Translations under genes and position numbers: made by a program
From: JAWKZG01 sp041396125
GTDB taxonomy: Bacteria; Pseudomonadota; Gammaproteobacteria; Competibacterales; Competibacteraceae
Direction of reading: 5' to 3'
Assembly (NCBI GenBank): GCA_041396125.1
Contig: JAWKZG010000018.1
Span: 1-64,000 of the forward strand
DNA: 64,000 nt
In this document: positions 1 through 8,963 of the stretch, piece by piece
Layout of the letters: every line of letters starts with the position of its first letter
How positions within the stretch are numbered: position 1 is the stretch's first letter
The notes under the pieces: model-generated
Databases searched by the model: none
What the model was told of the DNA's origin: nothing
What the model saw: only the letters and a program-made list of their open reading frames with translations

Positions 1-429
1 GTAGGCGGCGGGCGCTTTCAGCAGGCGTTGCCGGGCACCATCGGCTTTGATTAGCAGCAGTTCAAAGCGGGCGCGCTGCTGAATGCTGTCGAGCGCTTCC
101 AGGGAGACGCCGGTAACGCGGTAATCAGTTTGCGAGGGATGGGCAAAAGCGACCAGCCGGTGACGCTGCGCGGCGCTGACAACCTGCTCGATTAATTGCT
201 CGGGCGGTGCGATAACGCGGGTTCCCGGCAATGAGCGCGGGAACGGTGGCAGATGCACCGTGGTGGTAATCCCGATGCGACCCGAAAAACGCTGTGCCAG
301 CGCGTACAAGGTGGTTTTCTTGCCGCCCGCGCCGACCAGGCAAACGATACCGCCCTGGATCTGCAGGCTGTCCAGGAGATCGTTTTCGGATACGGTAGCA
401 AGATCAGACTGAGTGTTGTAAGAGTGCAT
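1..429 (-). CDS. yqeC: YqeC-like selenium/molybdenum hydroxylase accessory protein (partial)
   Basis: The reading frame starts at ATG 429 and runs off the left edge, so only the N-terminal ~143 residues are seen. A glycine-rich nucleotide-binding loop (CLVGAGGKKTTLYALA) is followed by ITTTVHLPP and, near the window edge, LLIKADGARQRLLKAPAA. This order matches the YqeC family (a P-loop protein linked to selenium-dependent molybdenum hydroxylase maturation). The catalytic chemistry of the family is not settled. The gene is divergent from the tryptophan synthase gene at 781. Family assignment rests on motif memory only. Confidence 0.7.
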   Translation of the reverse strand, partial: MHSYNTQSDLATVSENDLLDSLQIQGGIVCLVGAGGKKTTLYALAQRFSGRIGITTTVHLPPFPRSLPGTRVIAPPEQLIEQVVSAAQRHRLVAFAHPSQTDYRVTGVSLEALDSIQQRARFELLLIKADGARQRLLKAPAAY

Positions 430-780
430 TAATATGCAAATTTTCCAAATTTTATATTTTAGGGAATATATGCTTATTATCACATATATGGTGATATCTG
501 TTTTAGTCCTATCAAATCAGTCCTGCTGAATAAGCCCGTTAAAAAATGCCTCATTATTATTAAACTACTCATTTAAACCACTGACTTTAGATCCGTCGTT
601 CCGGCTAAACGATGGCGATTCGGGAAGCGCTCTGACCATAGCCATGGCCATGCCTCGATCTATGACTATGGTAGCAGAGCATCATCGCCGGATTTTGTGA
701 AGCTTGCGCGCAGGTTCAGCCTTGGCGTATCTTCCAGAATTAATTTTATACCTGATCTAATTTCTATAAGGGGAGGATTC
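430..780. other. AT-rich divergent intergenic region
   Basis: About 350 bases between two divergent genes with no convincing ORF. The left half is strongly AT-rich. It carries an imperfect inverted repeat (TATCAC, short AT spacer, GTGATA) at about 478-496, which could be a regulator site or simply part of the promoters. A good Shine-Dalgarno (GGGGAGG) lies at about 770-776 for the downstream gene. Confidence 0.4.
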
Positions 781-2142
781 ATGTCCGATACCGTTAAATA
801 CCTGCTTGGCGAGGAAGATATTCCAAAATTCTGGTACAACATTGCCGCTGATCTGCCCGAGCCCATGGCACCGGTCCTGCACCCCGGCACCCAGCAGCCG
901 ATTGGGCCGGATGATCTGGCACCCTTGTTTCCGAAAGCCGTGATCGAGCAGGAAGTCAGTCAGGAACGCGATATCGAAATCCCCGAACCGGTACGGCAGA
1001 TTTTGCGCCAGTGGCGACCATCGCCATTATACCGGGCGCGTCGGCTGGAGCAGGCACTGGATACCCCGGCCAAGATTTACTACAAATATGAAGGCGTCAG
1101 CCCGGCCGGCAGCCACAAACCGAATACCGCTATTGCGCAGGCGTTCTATGCCAAACAGGAAGGCGTCAAACGCCTGACCACCGAAACCGGTGCCGGCCAG
1201 TGGGGCTCGTCCCTGTCGCTGGCGGGGGCGTTTTTCGGACTGGAAATCGAAGTCTTCATGGTCAAGGTGAGTTTCCAGCAAAAACCTTACCGGCGCGCGT
1301 TCATGGAAAGTTTTGGTGCCAGCTGCATTGCCAGTCCCTCAGAGATGACCGAGGCTGGTCGCGCTATTCTGGCTGAACACCCGGACAGCACCGGCAGCCT
1401 GGGGATCGCCATATCGGAAGCCGTCGAGCGTGCGGTGCAGCGCGATGACACCAAATACGCCCTGGGCAGTGTGTTGAATCATGTTCTGCTGCACCAGACC
1501 GTGATCGGCTTGGAAGCGATCAAGCAACTGGAACTGGCCGGCGACGAGCCGGATATTATCGTTGGTTGCACCGGTGGTGGCAGTAACTTCGCGGGGATCG
1601 CGTTTCCGTTTATTGGACGGATACTGCGTGGTGGTTCCGGGCCGGAAATTATTGCTGTCGAGCCGGCTAACTGCCCGACCCTGACCAAAGGCAAATACGC
1701 TTATGATTTTGGCGATACCGGCCATCTGACCCCGCTGGTTAAAATGCACACGCTGGGCAGCACCTTTGTACCGCCGGGTTTTCATGCCGGTGGTTTGCGC
1801 TATCATGGCATGGCGCCGCTGGTCAGCCATCTGGCGCAAATGGGCCAGATCAAGCCCCGTTCCTATAAGCAGCTGGAGTGCTTTGAAGCCGGACTGCAGT
1901 TTGCCCGTGCCGAGGGTATCCTGCCGGCTCCGGAAGCGAATCACGCCGTCAGAGGCGCGATTCACGAAGCGCTGCGCTGCAAGGAAGAGGGTGTCGGTCG
2001 CACTATTTTGTTCAATCTGTGCGGGCATGGCAATTTCGATATGCAGGCTTATATGGATTATGCGGCCGGCAAACTGCAGGATCAGGCTTACGATGATGCC
2101 GAACTGGCTATGGCTCTGGCCGGTTTGCCTTCGGTAGCCTGA
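781..2142 (+). CDS. TrpB2-type tryptophan synthase beta chain (PLP enzyme)
   Basis: This 453-residue fold-type II PLP enzyme would condense indole and serine to tryptophan. Start 781 is chosen because GGGGAGG lies just upstream; an in-frame upstream start (697) lacks a comparable site. The PLP lysine is in SHKPN (about K113) and the phosphate-binding loop is GCTGGGSNF. The extended N-terminus and overall length (~450) fit TrpB2 rather than the ~400-residue TrpB1. No trpA is nearby, which fits TrpB2 enzymes that act outside the standard trp operon, for example in indole salvage. It could also be annotated 'TrpB-like PLP-dependent enzyme'. Confidence 0.88.
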   Translation: MSDTVKYLLGEEDIPKFWYNIAADLPEPMAPVLHPGTQQPIGPDDLAPLFPKAVIEQEVSQERDIEIPEPVRQILRQWRPSPLYRARRLEQALDTPAKIYYKYEGVSPAGSHKPNTAIAQAFYAKQEGVKRLTTETGAGQWGSSLSLAGAFFGLEIEVFMVKVSFQQKPYRRAFMESFGASCIASPSEMTEAGRAILAEHPDSTGSLGIAISEAVERAVQRDDTKYALGSVLNHVLLHQTVIGLEAIKQLELAGDEPDIIVGCTGGGSNFAGIAFPFIGRILRGGSGPEIIAVEPANCPTLTKGKYAYDFGDTGHLTPLVKMHTLGSTFVPPGFHAGGLRYHGMAPLVSHLAQMGQIKPRSYKQLECFEAGLQFARAEGILPAPEANHAVRGAIHEALRCKEEGVGRTILFNLCGHGNFDMQAYMDYAAGKLQDQAYDDAELAMALAGLPSVA

Positions 2143-2178
2143 GCCGGCAACAGGCTGAAATAGTAAGTATTCGTGCAA

Positions 2179-2199
2179 GACTCCGGCAGCTCCGGAGTC
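2179..2199 (+). terminator. Hairpin downstream of trpB2
   Basis: A perfect 8-bp stem (GACTCCGG / CCGGAGTC) with a 5-base loop lies 37 bases after the stop codon. No T-run follows, so it may be a weak terminator or a transcript-end stabiliser. Confidence 0.45.
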
Positions 2200-2289
2200 C
2201 TGTCGATACAGATTCGAATAGCTACAGAATTCCGATAATCTGCCGAAGAATGCTCTAACGTTTAATTTAGCAGTTAGCAGAGGACTTCA

Positions 2290-3486
2290 ATGGAAAGTGA
2301 TCGCGCGTTTAGATACATTTTTGAACTGGCGGAAATGCTGGTCAAGCAGGAAGGGTCTGATTTGTTTATCACTGCCGGCAGCTCGCCCGGCCTGAAAATC
2401 AAAGGTGTGATCAAACGGGTAGGCAACACCCCGCTGACCGGTGAGCAGGCAGATTTTCTGGTGCGCTCGATCATGAGCGACAAACAGGCCAAAATGTTTG
2501 ATGAAAGCAGCGAAGCCAACTTTGCCCTGCATTTCAAGGATATGGCCCGCTTCCGGGTGAGTGCGTTCAAACAGCGCGGTACCAGCGGCATGGTGCTGCG
2601 TCTGATCCGTTCGCATATTCCCTCGTTTGAGGAATTGCACCTGCCGCCCATGCTGCGTGAGTTGGCGATGACCAAGCGCGGTCTGATTCTGTTTGTCGGT
2701 GCTACCGGGGCAGGTAAAACCACCTCACTGGCCGCTATGATCGATTATCGCAATGCGAGTGCCCCCGGTCATATCATAACCATCGAAGACCCTATCGAAT
2801 TTTTTCACCATCATAAACAATGCATTATTAATCAGCGCGAAGTCGGGGCGGATACCAATTCATATCATATCGCCCTGAAAAATACCTTGCGGCAGGCACC
2901 GGATGTCATTCTCATCGGTGAGGTGCGCGACCGTGAAGCAATGGAGCAGGCTATAGCGTTCGCTGAAACCGGCCATCTGGTGTTGACCACCTTGCACGCC
3001 AATAACGCCGACCAGGCATTTGACCGCATTCTGAACTTTTTCCCGGACGAAAAACGTGCGCAGCTGTTGATGGAGTTATCGTTCAATATGCGGGCCTTCA
3101 TATCGCAGCGACTGGTGCCGCGCAGTGATGTCGAAGGCCTGATTCCGGCGGTGGAAGTGCTGGTGAATACACCGCTGGTATCCGAACTGATTTTCCAGGG
3201 ACGCATCCGGGAAATCAAAGAAGCCATGTCACGCGCTAACGAAGAAGGACTGATTACCTTTGATCAGTCTCTGTTCCGGCTGTACGAGGAGCAATTCATC
3301 GATTATCAGACTGCATTGCGGCATGCTGATTCGGTCAATAACCTGCGCCTGATGATCAAACTGAAAAGCAAACATGCAGCTCCTCCAGAACTTTCCGACA
3401 CCATGGCGAAAGTCGATATTGACCGTAGTGGGGATGATGAAATGTACGGTATCGGGCATGTTGCCGCGCCACGCCAGCGCGGGTAG
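2290..3486 (+). CDS. pilU: PilU-type type IV pilus retraction ATPase
   Basis: This 398-residue protein is a PilT/PilU hexameric ATPase that works at the inner membrane to depolymerise pilin during twitching. The N-terminal PAS-like domain contains EGSDLFITAGSSP. Walker A is GATGAGKTT (about 137-145), an Asp-box/Walker B region includes PDVILIGEVRD, and a His-box follows (TGHLVLTTLHANN). The C-terminal extension beyond about residue 350 points to PilU rather than PilT (~345 aa). No pilT is adjacent. A hairpin follows the gene. Confidence 0.9.
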   Translation: MESDRAFRYIFELAEMLVKQEGSDLFITAGSSPGLKIKGVIKRVGNTPLTGEQADFLVRSIMSDKQAKMFDESSEANFALHFKDMARFRVSAFKQRGTSGMVLRLIRSHIPSFEELHLPPMLRELAMTKRGLILFVGATGAGKTTSLAAMIDYRNASAPGHIITIEDPIEFFHHHKQCIINQREVGADTNSYHIALKNTLRQAPDVILIGEVRDREAMEQAIAFAETGHLVLTTLHANNADQAFDRILNFFPDEKRAQLLMELSFNMRAFISQRLVPRSDVEGLIPAVEVLVNTPLVSELIFQGRIREIKEAMSRANEEGLITFDQSLFRLYEEQFIDYQTALRHADSVNNLRLMIKLKSKHAAPPELSDTMAKVDIDRSGDDEMYGIGHVAAPRQRG

Positions 3487-3502
3487 TAAGCAGAGAAACT
3501 CT

Positions 3503-3530
3503 GCGCTTGCGACAATGTCGTCGCAAGCGC
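3503..3530 (+). terminator. Hairpin downstream of pilU
   Basis: An 11-bp perfect stem (GCGCTTGCGAC / GTCGCAAGCGC) with a 6-base loop starts 16 bases after the pilU stop. The T-run is missing, so termination strength is uncertain. The remaining ~250 bases up to the next gene show no ORF or repeat I can support. Confidence 0.55.
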
Positions 3531-3777
3531 TAGTGATTTGCGCTCACTGGCGAAAAACGCAAGTTTGGAACTCCACTTAAACGTACAAGTCGTTTTCTCA
3601 CGCCGGCAGTGTGTTATCCGGCCGGTTTAGTCTTACAGTCATGTGCATGAATTATCGTTTGATGTTCACCCGGCGCGACAGCGCTGTCTCACCGTCTTGC
3701 CCGGTGCGCCGACAAGGCTCTGGCCTGTCAGGACCCAGGTTCTTGTTTGATGCTTGTCAATATTGTGACCGGGGCAC

Positions 3778-4716
3778 GTGAGCACACACCAGCAAATCGC
3801 TCATACGGCCTTTCCAGTGCCGTGGCGGCGCATCGCCAACCCTGCTAACTGGCCGCTGCTGCTGGGCCTCGGGTTGTTGCGCCTGCTGACCTTACTGCCA
3901 GTGAGTGCACAGCAGGTATTGGGGGCGTGGCTGGGGCGCGGCTTTGAGCTGCTGGGTACCCGTCGCCGGCATGTGGTGGAGACCAATCTGCGGCTGTGTT
4001 TCCCGCATCTGGACAGCCAGCAACGCCGACGTCTGCAGCATGATCATTTCGCCGCCTTGGGCTGCGGTTTACTGGAAACGGCACTGGCCTGGTGGGGCAG
4101 TGATGCGCGGCTGCGCAAACTGGTTACGGTAGAGGGGCTGGAACATCTGGCGCAGGCGCAGGCCAGCGGACGCGGGGTTATGCTGCTGACAGCCCATTTC
4201 ACCCATCTGGAACTCGGTGCCCGGTTTATGACGCAGCTGCACTCGTTTCATGCTATGTACCGGCCTCACCGCAACCCCTTGTACCAGGACATGATGCGCT
4301 ATTACCGGGAGCGCCGTTCAGGCCAGCGTGCCATTCCGCAAAACGATATCCGGGCGACAATACGGGCTTTACGTCGTGGTGATACGGTCTGGTATGCGCC
4401 CGATCATAATTACGGCCGGCAAAGCATTTTTGTGCCGTTTTTCGGGGTTCCTGCCTACACCATTACGGCTACCGCCCGCCTGGCTGAAATGAGTAATGCG
4501 CAGGTAGTGCCGTATTACCCGATCCGTGAGCCCGATGGCCGTTACCGGCTGGTCATAGAGCCGGCTCTGACGCAGTTTCCGAGCGATGATCTCGAAGCGG
4601 ATACTGTCCGTGTCAATCAGCTGATAGAGCGCTGGGTGCAGCAGGCACCGGAACAATACTACTGGGTGCACCGGCGCTTCAAAACCCGCCCGCCGGGACA
4701 ACCCAGGCTGTATTAG
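3778..4716 (+). CDS. LpxL/HtrB-like lipid A acyltransferase
   Basis: This 312-residue protein of the LpxL/LpxM/LpxP family transfers an acyl chain to a lipid A precursor at the cytoplasmic face of the inner membrane. The catalytic HX4E motif is HFTHLE (H140, E145). A hydrophobic segment near residues 25-45 would anchor it. Further family blocks are the ARGV-like GRGVMLLTAHFTHLE, the WYAPDHNYG segment and a C-terminal YYWVHRRFKTRP. The GTG start at 3778 follows a GGGG stretch. Which acyl chain it uses cannot be told. It is convergent with the rhodanese gene. Confidence 0.86.
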   Translation: MSTHQQIAHTAFPVPWRRIANPANWPLLLGLGLLRLLTLLPVSAQQVLGAWLGRGFELLGTRRRHVVETNLRLCFPHLDSQQRRRLQHDHFAALGCGLLETALAWWGSDARLRKLVTVEGLEHLAQAQASGRGVMLLTAHFTHLELGARFMTQLHSFHAMYRPHRNPLYQDMMRYYRERRSGQRAIPQNDIRATIRALRRGDTVWYAPDHNYGRQSIFVPFFGVPAYTITATARLAEMSNAQVVPYYPIREPDGRYRLVIEPALTQFPSDDLEADTVRVNQLIERWVQQAPEQYYWVHRRFKTRPPGQPRLY

Positions 4717-4762
4717 AGCACAGCCTCAGTCAGCAAATCCGATAGCAACAGATAATAGGACG

Positions 4763-5578
4763 CTAGGGTTCGATAGGGGTATCGGGATCATTGCCCCATT
4801 CCGACCAGGAGCCGACATAGCCCCGGATACGGGGAAACCCCAGGTGCTTCAATACCCAGTAACTGTGAGCGGAACGATGATGGGTCTGACAATAAGTGAC
4901 GATTTCCTGCTCCTGCCGCAAGCCCAGAGTGCTCAGCAGGCCGCGCAGTTCGCTATCCGGTTTGAAACGCAGATGATTGCCGCTGTCGATGCAATTGAGC
5001 CAGTTTAAATTGACTGCACCGGGGATGTGTCCGCCGCGCTCGGCGCGTACATCGAGGCCGGCATATTCCGCCGCTGAGCGGGCATCCAGCAGGACAAAAT
5101 CCGCTTCACCCAGGCGGCTCAGAATATAGTCCTTGTCTGCCATGGCCGCTGGATTAGCAAGCCGGGCCTGATACGAGCTGCGAGTCGGGCTAACCGGACC
5201 ACTGGCCAGCGGCAATCCGGCGTTTTCCCAGGCGCTGAGACCGCCGTTCAGAAGCGATAAACCGGTATGTCCCAGCACATCCAGCGTCCACAATAAACGG
5301 GCCGCCCGACCACCCTGTTCACTGTCGTAGGCAATCACATGCCGCTCCGGCGTCAGACCGATAGCAGACAAAACATCGCTTAATTGTGCCTCATCCGGCA
5401 GCATGCCGCCGACCGGTGGCATGGGCTTGACGATATGTCCGTAAGGCAGGTTGACCGCAGCGGGAATATGCCGTTCGGCAAAGTGCTCGGGGTTGCTCAT
5501 ATCGATGATTAACAGCGTGCTGTCCTCGTGCTGAAGATGCAGTTGCGCCGGTTCAAGCAGCAGCGGTAGCAAAGTCAT
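4763..5578 (-). CDS. sseA: Two-domain rhodanese sulfurtransferase (SseA-like)
   Basis: A thiosulfate or 3-mercaptopyruvate sulfurtransferase of about 271 residues with two rhodanese domains. The N-terminal domain is inactive-type (IAYDSEQGGRAAR), and the C-terminal domain carries the active-site cysteine in TYCQTHHRSAH. The CxxxxR-type loop here is CQTHHRS rather than CGSGVTA (mercaptopyruvate type) or CRKGVT (thiosulfate type), so the donor is unclear. I prefer the internal ATG at 5578, preceded by AAGGA, over the ATG at 5596. Confidence 0.85.
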   Translation of the reverse strand: MTLLPLLLEPAQLHLQHEDSTLLIIDMSNPEHFAERHIPAAVNLPYGHIVKPMPPVGGMLPDEAQLSDVLSAIGLTPERHVIAYDSEQGGRAARLLWTLDVLGHTGLSLLNGGLSAWENAGLPLASGPVSPTRSSYQARLANPAAMADKDYILSRLGEADFVLLDARSAAEYAGLDVRAERGGHIPGAVNLNWLNCIDSGNHLRFKPDSELRGLLSTLGLRQEQEIVTYCQTHHRSAHSYWVLKHLGFPRIRGYVGSWSEWGNDPDTPIEP

Positions 5579-5711
5579 AGGGGCTTCCTTATGCATAGTG
5601 CGGTGGGCTGTCGTGCAGACAGATCACCGAATCGGGTGGAAAAATCAGTATTATTGTGCGCTGTTTACATAATCACAACTGGCACAATCGTATGACGAGG
5701 AAATCTCTGCT

Positions 5712-6696
5712 TTGGCCGACACCGAATTCAACCTGATAGATCGTTATTTCTCTGCCCTGAGTTCGCCGCGACATGATGTCGTGCTGGGGATCGGCGATGA
5801 CTGCGCGTTACTTAAACCAGCGCCCGACAAACTGCTGGCTGTCAGCATGGATACGCTGGTCAGCGGGGTGCATTTTCTACCCGATACCGACCCGGTTGCG
5901 CTGGGCCATAAAGCGCTGGCTGTCAATCTAAGTGATCTTGCCGCGATGGGGGCAGCGCCGGCCTGGGCCAGTCTGGCGCTGACGTTGCCACAGATCGATG
6001 AGGCCTGGCTGGCGGGATTCAGCGAAGGATTTGGCGCGCTGGCGCGACAGCATGGAGTGCAATTGATCGGTGGCGATACGACCCATGGTCCGCTGGCTAT
6101 CACTGTGCAGGTGCAGGGCTGGGTGGTGGCAACACACGCTGTGCCGATCGGGCGCACAGGTGGGCGATGCCATTTTTGTCACCGGTACGCCCGGCGATGC
6201 AGCTTTGGGACTGGCGCTACTGCAGCAAGACCCCAAACAAGCATCGCTTTGTCGTGCGGCGGAACCTTTCCGTGCGGTTTTGTGCCGCCGGCTGGAGCGA
6301 CCCACAGCGAGAATTGCACAGGGTTTGGACATAGCCGGGCTGGCCCGCGCCGCGATTGATGTTTCCGATGGTCTGGCACAGGATTTAGGGCATATTTTGC
6401 AGCAAAGCGAGGTGGGGGCGGATCTCTGGGTGGAACGCTTGCCGTTATCCGCTGCATTGAACGCGTTGCCGCAGCGTGCCGACGCGCTGGCGCTGGCCTT
6501 GAGCGGTGGCGATGACTACGAGCTCTGTTTTACTGTCCCGCCGGCGCAGTGTGCTGAACTAAAGCGGCGCGCAGCTGCCTGGGATTGCGCCTGTACCGAA
6601 ATCGGCCGTATTCGTGCTGAACCCGGATTGCGCTGCCTGTGGGACGATGGCTCGCCATTTCTGTTAGAGTCTGCAGGCTATGAACACTTCCGCTAA
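5712..6696 (+). pseudogene. thiL: Thiamine-monophosphate kinase, frame broken once
   Basis: ThiL phosphorylates thiamine monophosphate to the diphosphate. The first part (5712 to about 6155) gives FNLIDRYFS, the metal-binding GIGDDCALL and VSMDTLVSGVHF. The second part, one frame over, gives VGDAIFVTGTPGDAALG, IDVSDGLAQDLGHIL and LSGGDDYELCF. Together they cover the whole family length. A few residues normally between 'VPxGR' and 'RSGA' are missing at the junction, so this looks like a short deletion rather than one lost base. TTG 5712 is the likely start, with GAGG upstream. The 3' end overlaps pgpA by 17 bases. Confidence 0.85.
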
Positions 6697-7192
6697 ACCA
6701 TTGGTTGTTAAACCCGTAACCCTGCTGACAGACCCCGGTCATTTTCTGGCGCTGGGGTTTGGCAGCGGCTGCGCACCAGTCGCACCGGGCACGTTCGGAA
6801 CGCTGGCTGCGCTGCCGTTGTGCTGGCTGGCCTTGCATCTGTCGCCTGCGCTGTATGCGGGTTTGACGCTGTTGCTGGCTTTGCTGGGAGTGTACCTGTG
6901 CGGGCGTACTGCGCAGGCCTTGGGCGGGCATGATCATCCGGCCATTGTGTGGGACGAACTGGTCGGCATTTTTCTGACCATGCTGGGCGCACCCAAAGAA
7001 TGGTATTGGCTGCTGCTGGGATTTGTCTTGTTTCGTTTTTTCGATATTTTGAAACCCTGGCCGGTCAGCGTTGCCGATCAATCCCTGGAAGGCGGATTCG
7101 GCATTATGGCTGATGATATCCTGGCCGCTGCTTACGCCTGGCTGGTATTGCAATTGATTTCATACGGTCTGACAAACCTGATAGGAGCATGA
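6680..7192 (+). CDS. pgpA: Phosphatidylglycerophosphatase A
   Basis: This 170-residue inner-membrane enzyme removes phosphate from phosphatidylglycerophosphate to give phosphatidylglycerol. Diagnostic blocks are GFGSGCAPVAPGTFGTL near the N-terminus, IVWDELVGIFL (metal-binding D/E) and FRFFDILKPWPV, ending with an amphipathic segment containing GIMADDILAA. It overlaps the end of thiL, and its own end overlaps the next gene by 4 bases, so thiL-pgpA-nuclease looks like one transcript. The thiL-pgpA order is common in gammaproteobacteria. Confidence 0.93.
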   Translation: MNTSAKPLVVKPVTLLTDPGHFLALGFGSGCAPVAPGTFGTLAALPLCWLALHLSPALYAGLTLLLALLGVYLCGRTAQALGGHDHPAIVWDELVGIFLTMLGAPKEWYWLLLGFVLFRFFDILKPWPVSVADQSLEGGFGIMADDILAAAYAWLVLQLISYGLTNLIGA

Positions 7193-7779
7193 AGGTGCAA
7201 CGAGAATTACTCAATATGTTGCGTAAGACGCTGGGCAGTGAGCTGAGCAAGCGCAAGCGGCGTAAAAGCAGCAGTGTCATTGTGGTTATTGTTCTGAGTG
7301 TCGCGATTTTTTTCATTGATCAATGGTTGCGTGAACCCGCTATGCCCACGCCCAATCCCGGTACCGATCTCAGTTGCGAGGTCCGTGACGTCTATGACGG
7401 CGACACCGTGACCGCCGGTTGCGAGGCGGGCAAGCTGAAAATCCGGGTATGGGGGATCGATGCACCGGAGAAAAAGCAGAAACCCTGGGGTGACCAGTCG
7501 CAGGAATATCTTGAAAAACTGGTTGATGGCAAAACAGTACAGGTGCAGGTGACCGATACGGATCGCTATGGCCGTTCGGTGGCGCGCTTGTTCGTGGCCG
7601 GGCAGGATGCCGGTCTGCAGATGGTGCGTGAGGGTTATGCGATAGTCTACGAACAATACAATGACTCACAAGGGTATCGCGATGCCCAGGCCGAGGCGCA
7701 GCGCGCCAAACTGGGGGTCTGGTCACAGCCGGGGGATCAGCAGGATCCAGCTGCCTGGCGACGCCTGAATTCGCGCTGA
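7189..7779 (+). CDS. Membrane-anchored staphylococcal-nuclease-like protein
   Basis: This 196-residue protein has an N-terminal basic stretch and one membrane segment (about 25-42), then a thermonuclease (SNase) domain. The domain shows the Ca-binding YDGDTVTAG, the catalytic Arg region KIRVWGIDAPEKKQ, and later TDRYGRSVARLF. These match the OB-fold phosphodiesterase family that cleaves DNA and RNA. It would face the periplasm. The start overlaps the pgpA stop by 4 bases, which indicates translational coupling, though no functional link to lipid synthesis is known to me. Confidence 0.85.
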   Translation: MKVQRELLNMLRKTLGSELSKRKRRKSSSVIVVIVLSVAIFFIDQWLREPAMPTPNPGTDLSCEVRDVYDGDTVTAGCEAGKLKIRVWGIDAPEKKQKPWGDQSQEYLEKLVDGKTVQVQVTDTDRYGRSVARLFVAGQDAGLQMVREGYAIVYEQYNDSQGYRDAQAEAQRAKLGVWSQPGDQQDPAAWRRLNSR

Positions 7780-7832
7780 AAATTGCCTGCAATACGGAGG
7801 CGGCAAGCGCATGCAAAACGGGATGGGACAAC

Positions 7833-8963
7833 ATGACGGCAAGCGCTGAGTCCCAGCCCCCTGCCAGCGTGCAACTGGTGGCGGATGTTGTACAGTGCGC
7901 CGGTGTCTGGCGGGTAATACATCTGCGCCAGCTGGCTTTGTCCCTGCAGCAGCTGGACTGGCCCGATGGTGCTATTGTTTTTGATGGCAGCGCCATTACC
8001 GAGTTGGACACCAGCGGGGCTTTATTGCTGTTGCAAACAGCCACTGCGCTGGAGCAGCAAGGGCATCAGGTGCATTTTCGCAGCTGGCAGCAAGCGCATT
8101 TTGAACTGCTTCGGCTGGTGCGCCAGCGGCGCGCCAGTATGGGAGAAAAACCTGCGCCGGCAGCACCTCTGAACTGGCTGGCGCGGCTGGGAAAAACCAG
8201 TCTGGAGCATGCCCGCAACGGACTGGAGTTTCTGGCTTTTACCGGCGAGATTACCCTGGTTTTGCTGCGCGTGCTGCTGCAACCGGCGCGGTTGCGCTGG
8301 CGCGCCCTGTTCGCCATTATCGAAGCTGCCGGGGTGAACGCCCTGCCTATTCTGGCGTTGCTGTCATTTCTGATGGGGGTGGTGATCGCCTATCAGGGGG
8401 GGCTGCAATTAAAAAGTTATGGGGCCAATATATTTATCGTGGAACTGGTCACCCTGACCATGCTGCGCGAACTGGCACCGCTGGTCACTGCTATCATTGT
8501 CGCCGGGCGTACCGGCTCGGCATTCACGGCAGAAATCGGTACCATGCAGGTGACCGAGGAAATCGACGCCCTGCGCACGATCGGTATCGCCCCCATAGAA
8601 ATCCTGGTGCTGCCGAAACTGCTCGGGCTGGTGCTGGCCTTACCGTTATTGACCTTGTTTGCCGATGCTGCCAGCGTGCTGGGCGGGATGGTGATGGCCT
8701 ATTTTTTACTGGATGTGAGTTTCCGTGATTTTGCGCTGCGGATTCCGGAAGCCGTCTCTGTCACTTCACTCCTGATCGGGGTTGGCAAGGCACCGGTATT
8801 TGCGGCGCTGATCGCGCTGGTGGGGTGTTATCAGGGCTTTCATGTAAGCGGTGGCGCTGATAGCGTGGGGCGACAAACCACGGTCAGTGTGGTGCAGGCG
8901 ATTTTTCTGGTCATCGTCGCTGACGCGGTATTTTCAGTTTTGTTTGGAATGCTCGGAATATGA
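7833..8963 (+). CDS. mlaE: MlaE-type permease with N-terminal STAS domain
   Basis: A 376-residue permease of a retrograde or anterograde phospholipid ABC transporter. The first ~100 residues form a STAS-like domain (IVFDGSAITELDTSGALLLL). From about residue 130 comes the MlaE permease with five or so membrane segments and family blocks VVIAYQGGLQLKSYGA, ELAPLVTAIIVAGRTGSAFTAE and MQVTEEIDALRTIG. In E. coli the STAS subunit (MlaB) is separate; here it is fused. The stop overlaps the ATPase gene by 4 bases. Confidence 0.9.
   Translation: MTASAESQPPASVQLVADVVQCAGVWRVIHLRQLALSLQQLDWPDGAIVFDGSAITELDTSGALLLLQTATALEQQGHQVHFRSWQQAHFELLRLVRQRRASMGEKPAPAAPLNWLARLGKTSLEHARNGLEFLAFTGEITLVLLRVLLQPARLRWRALFAIIEAAGVNALPILALLSFLMGVVIAYQGGLQLKSYGANIFIVELVTLTMLRELAPLVTAIIVAGRTGSAFTAEIGTMQVTEEIDALRTIGIAPIEILVLPKLLGLVLALPLLTLFADAASVLGGMVMAYFLLDVSFRDFALRIPEAVSVTSLLIGVGKAPVFAALIALVGCYQGFHVSGGADSVGRQTTVSVVQAIFLVIVADAVFSVLFGMLGI

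Noticed and set aside
1339..2178. 279-codon ORF antisense to the tryptophan synthase gene
   Set aside because: The plus-strand gene is clearly coding with conserved motifs; the antisense frame is a high-GC shadow.
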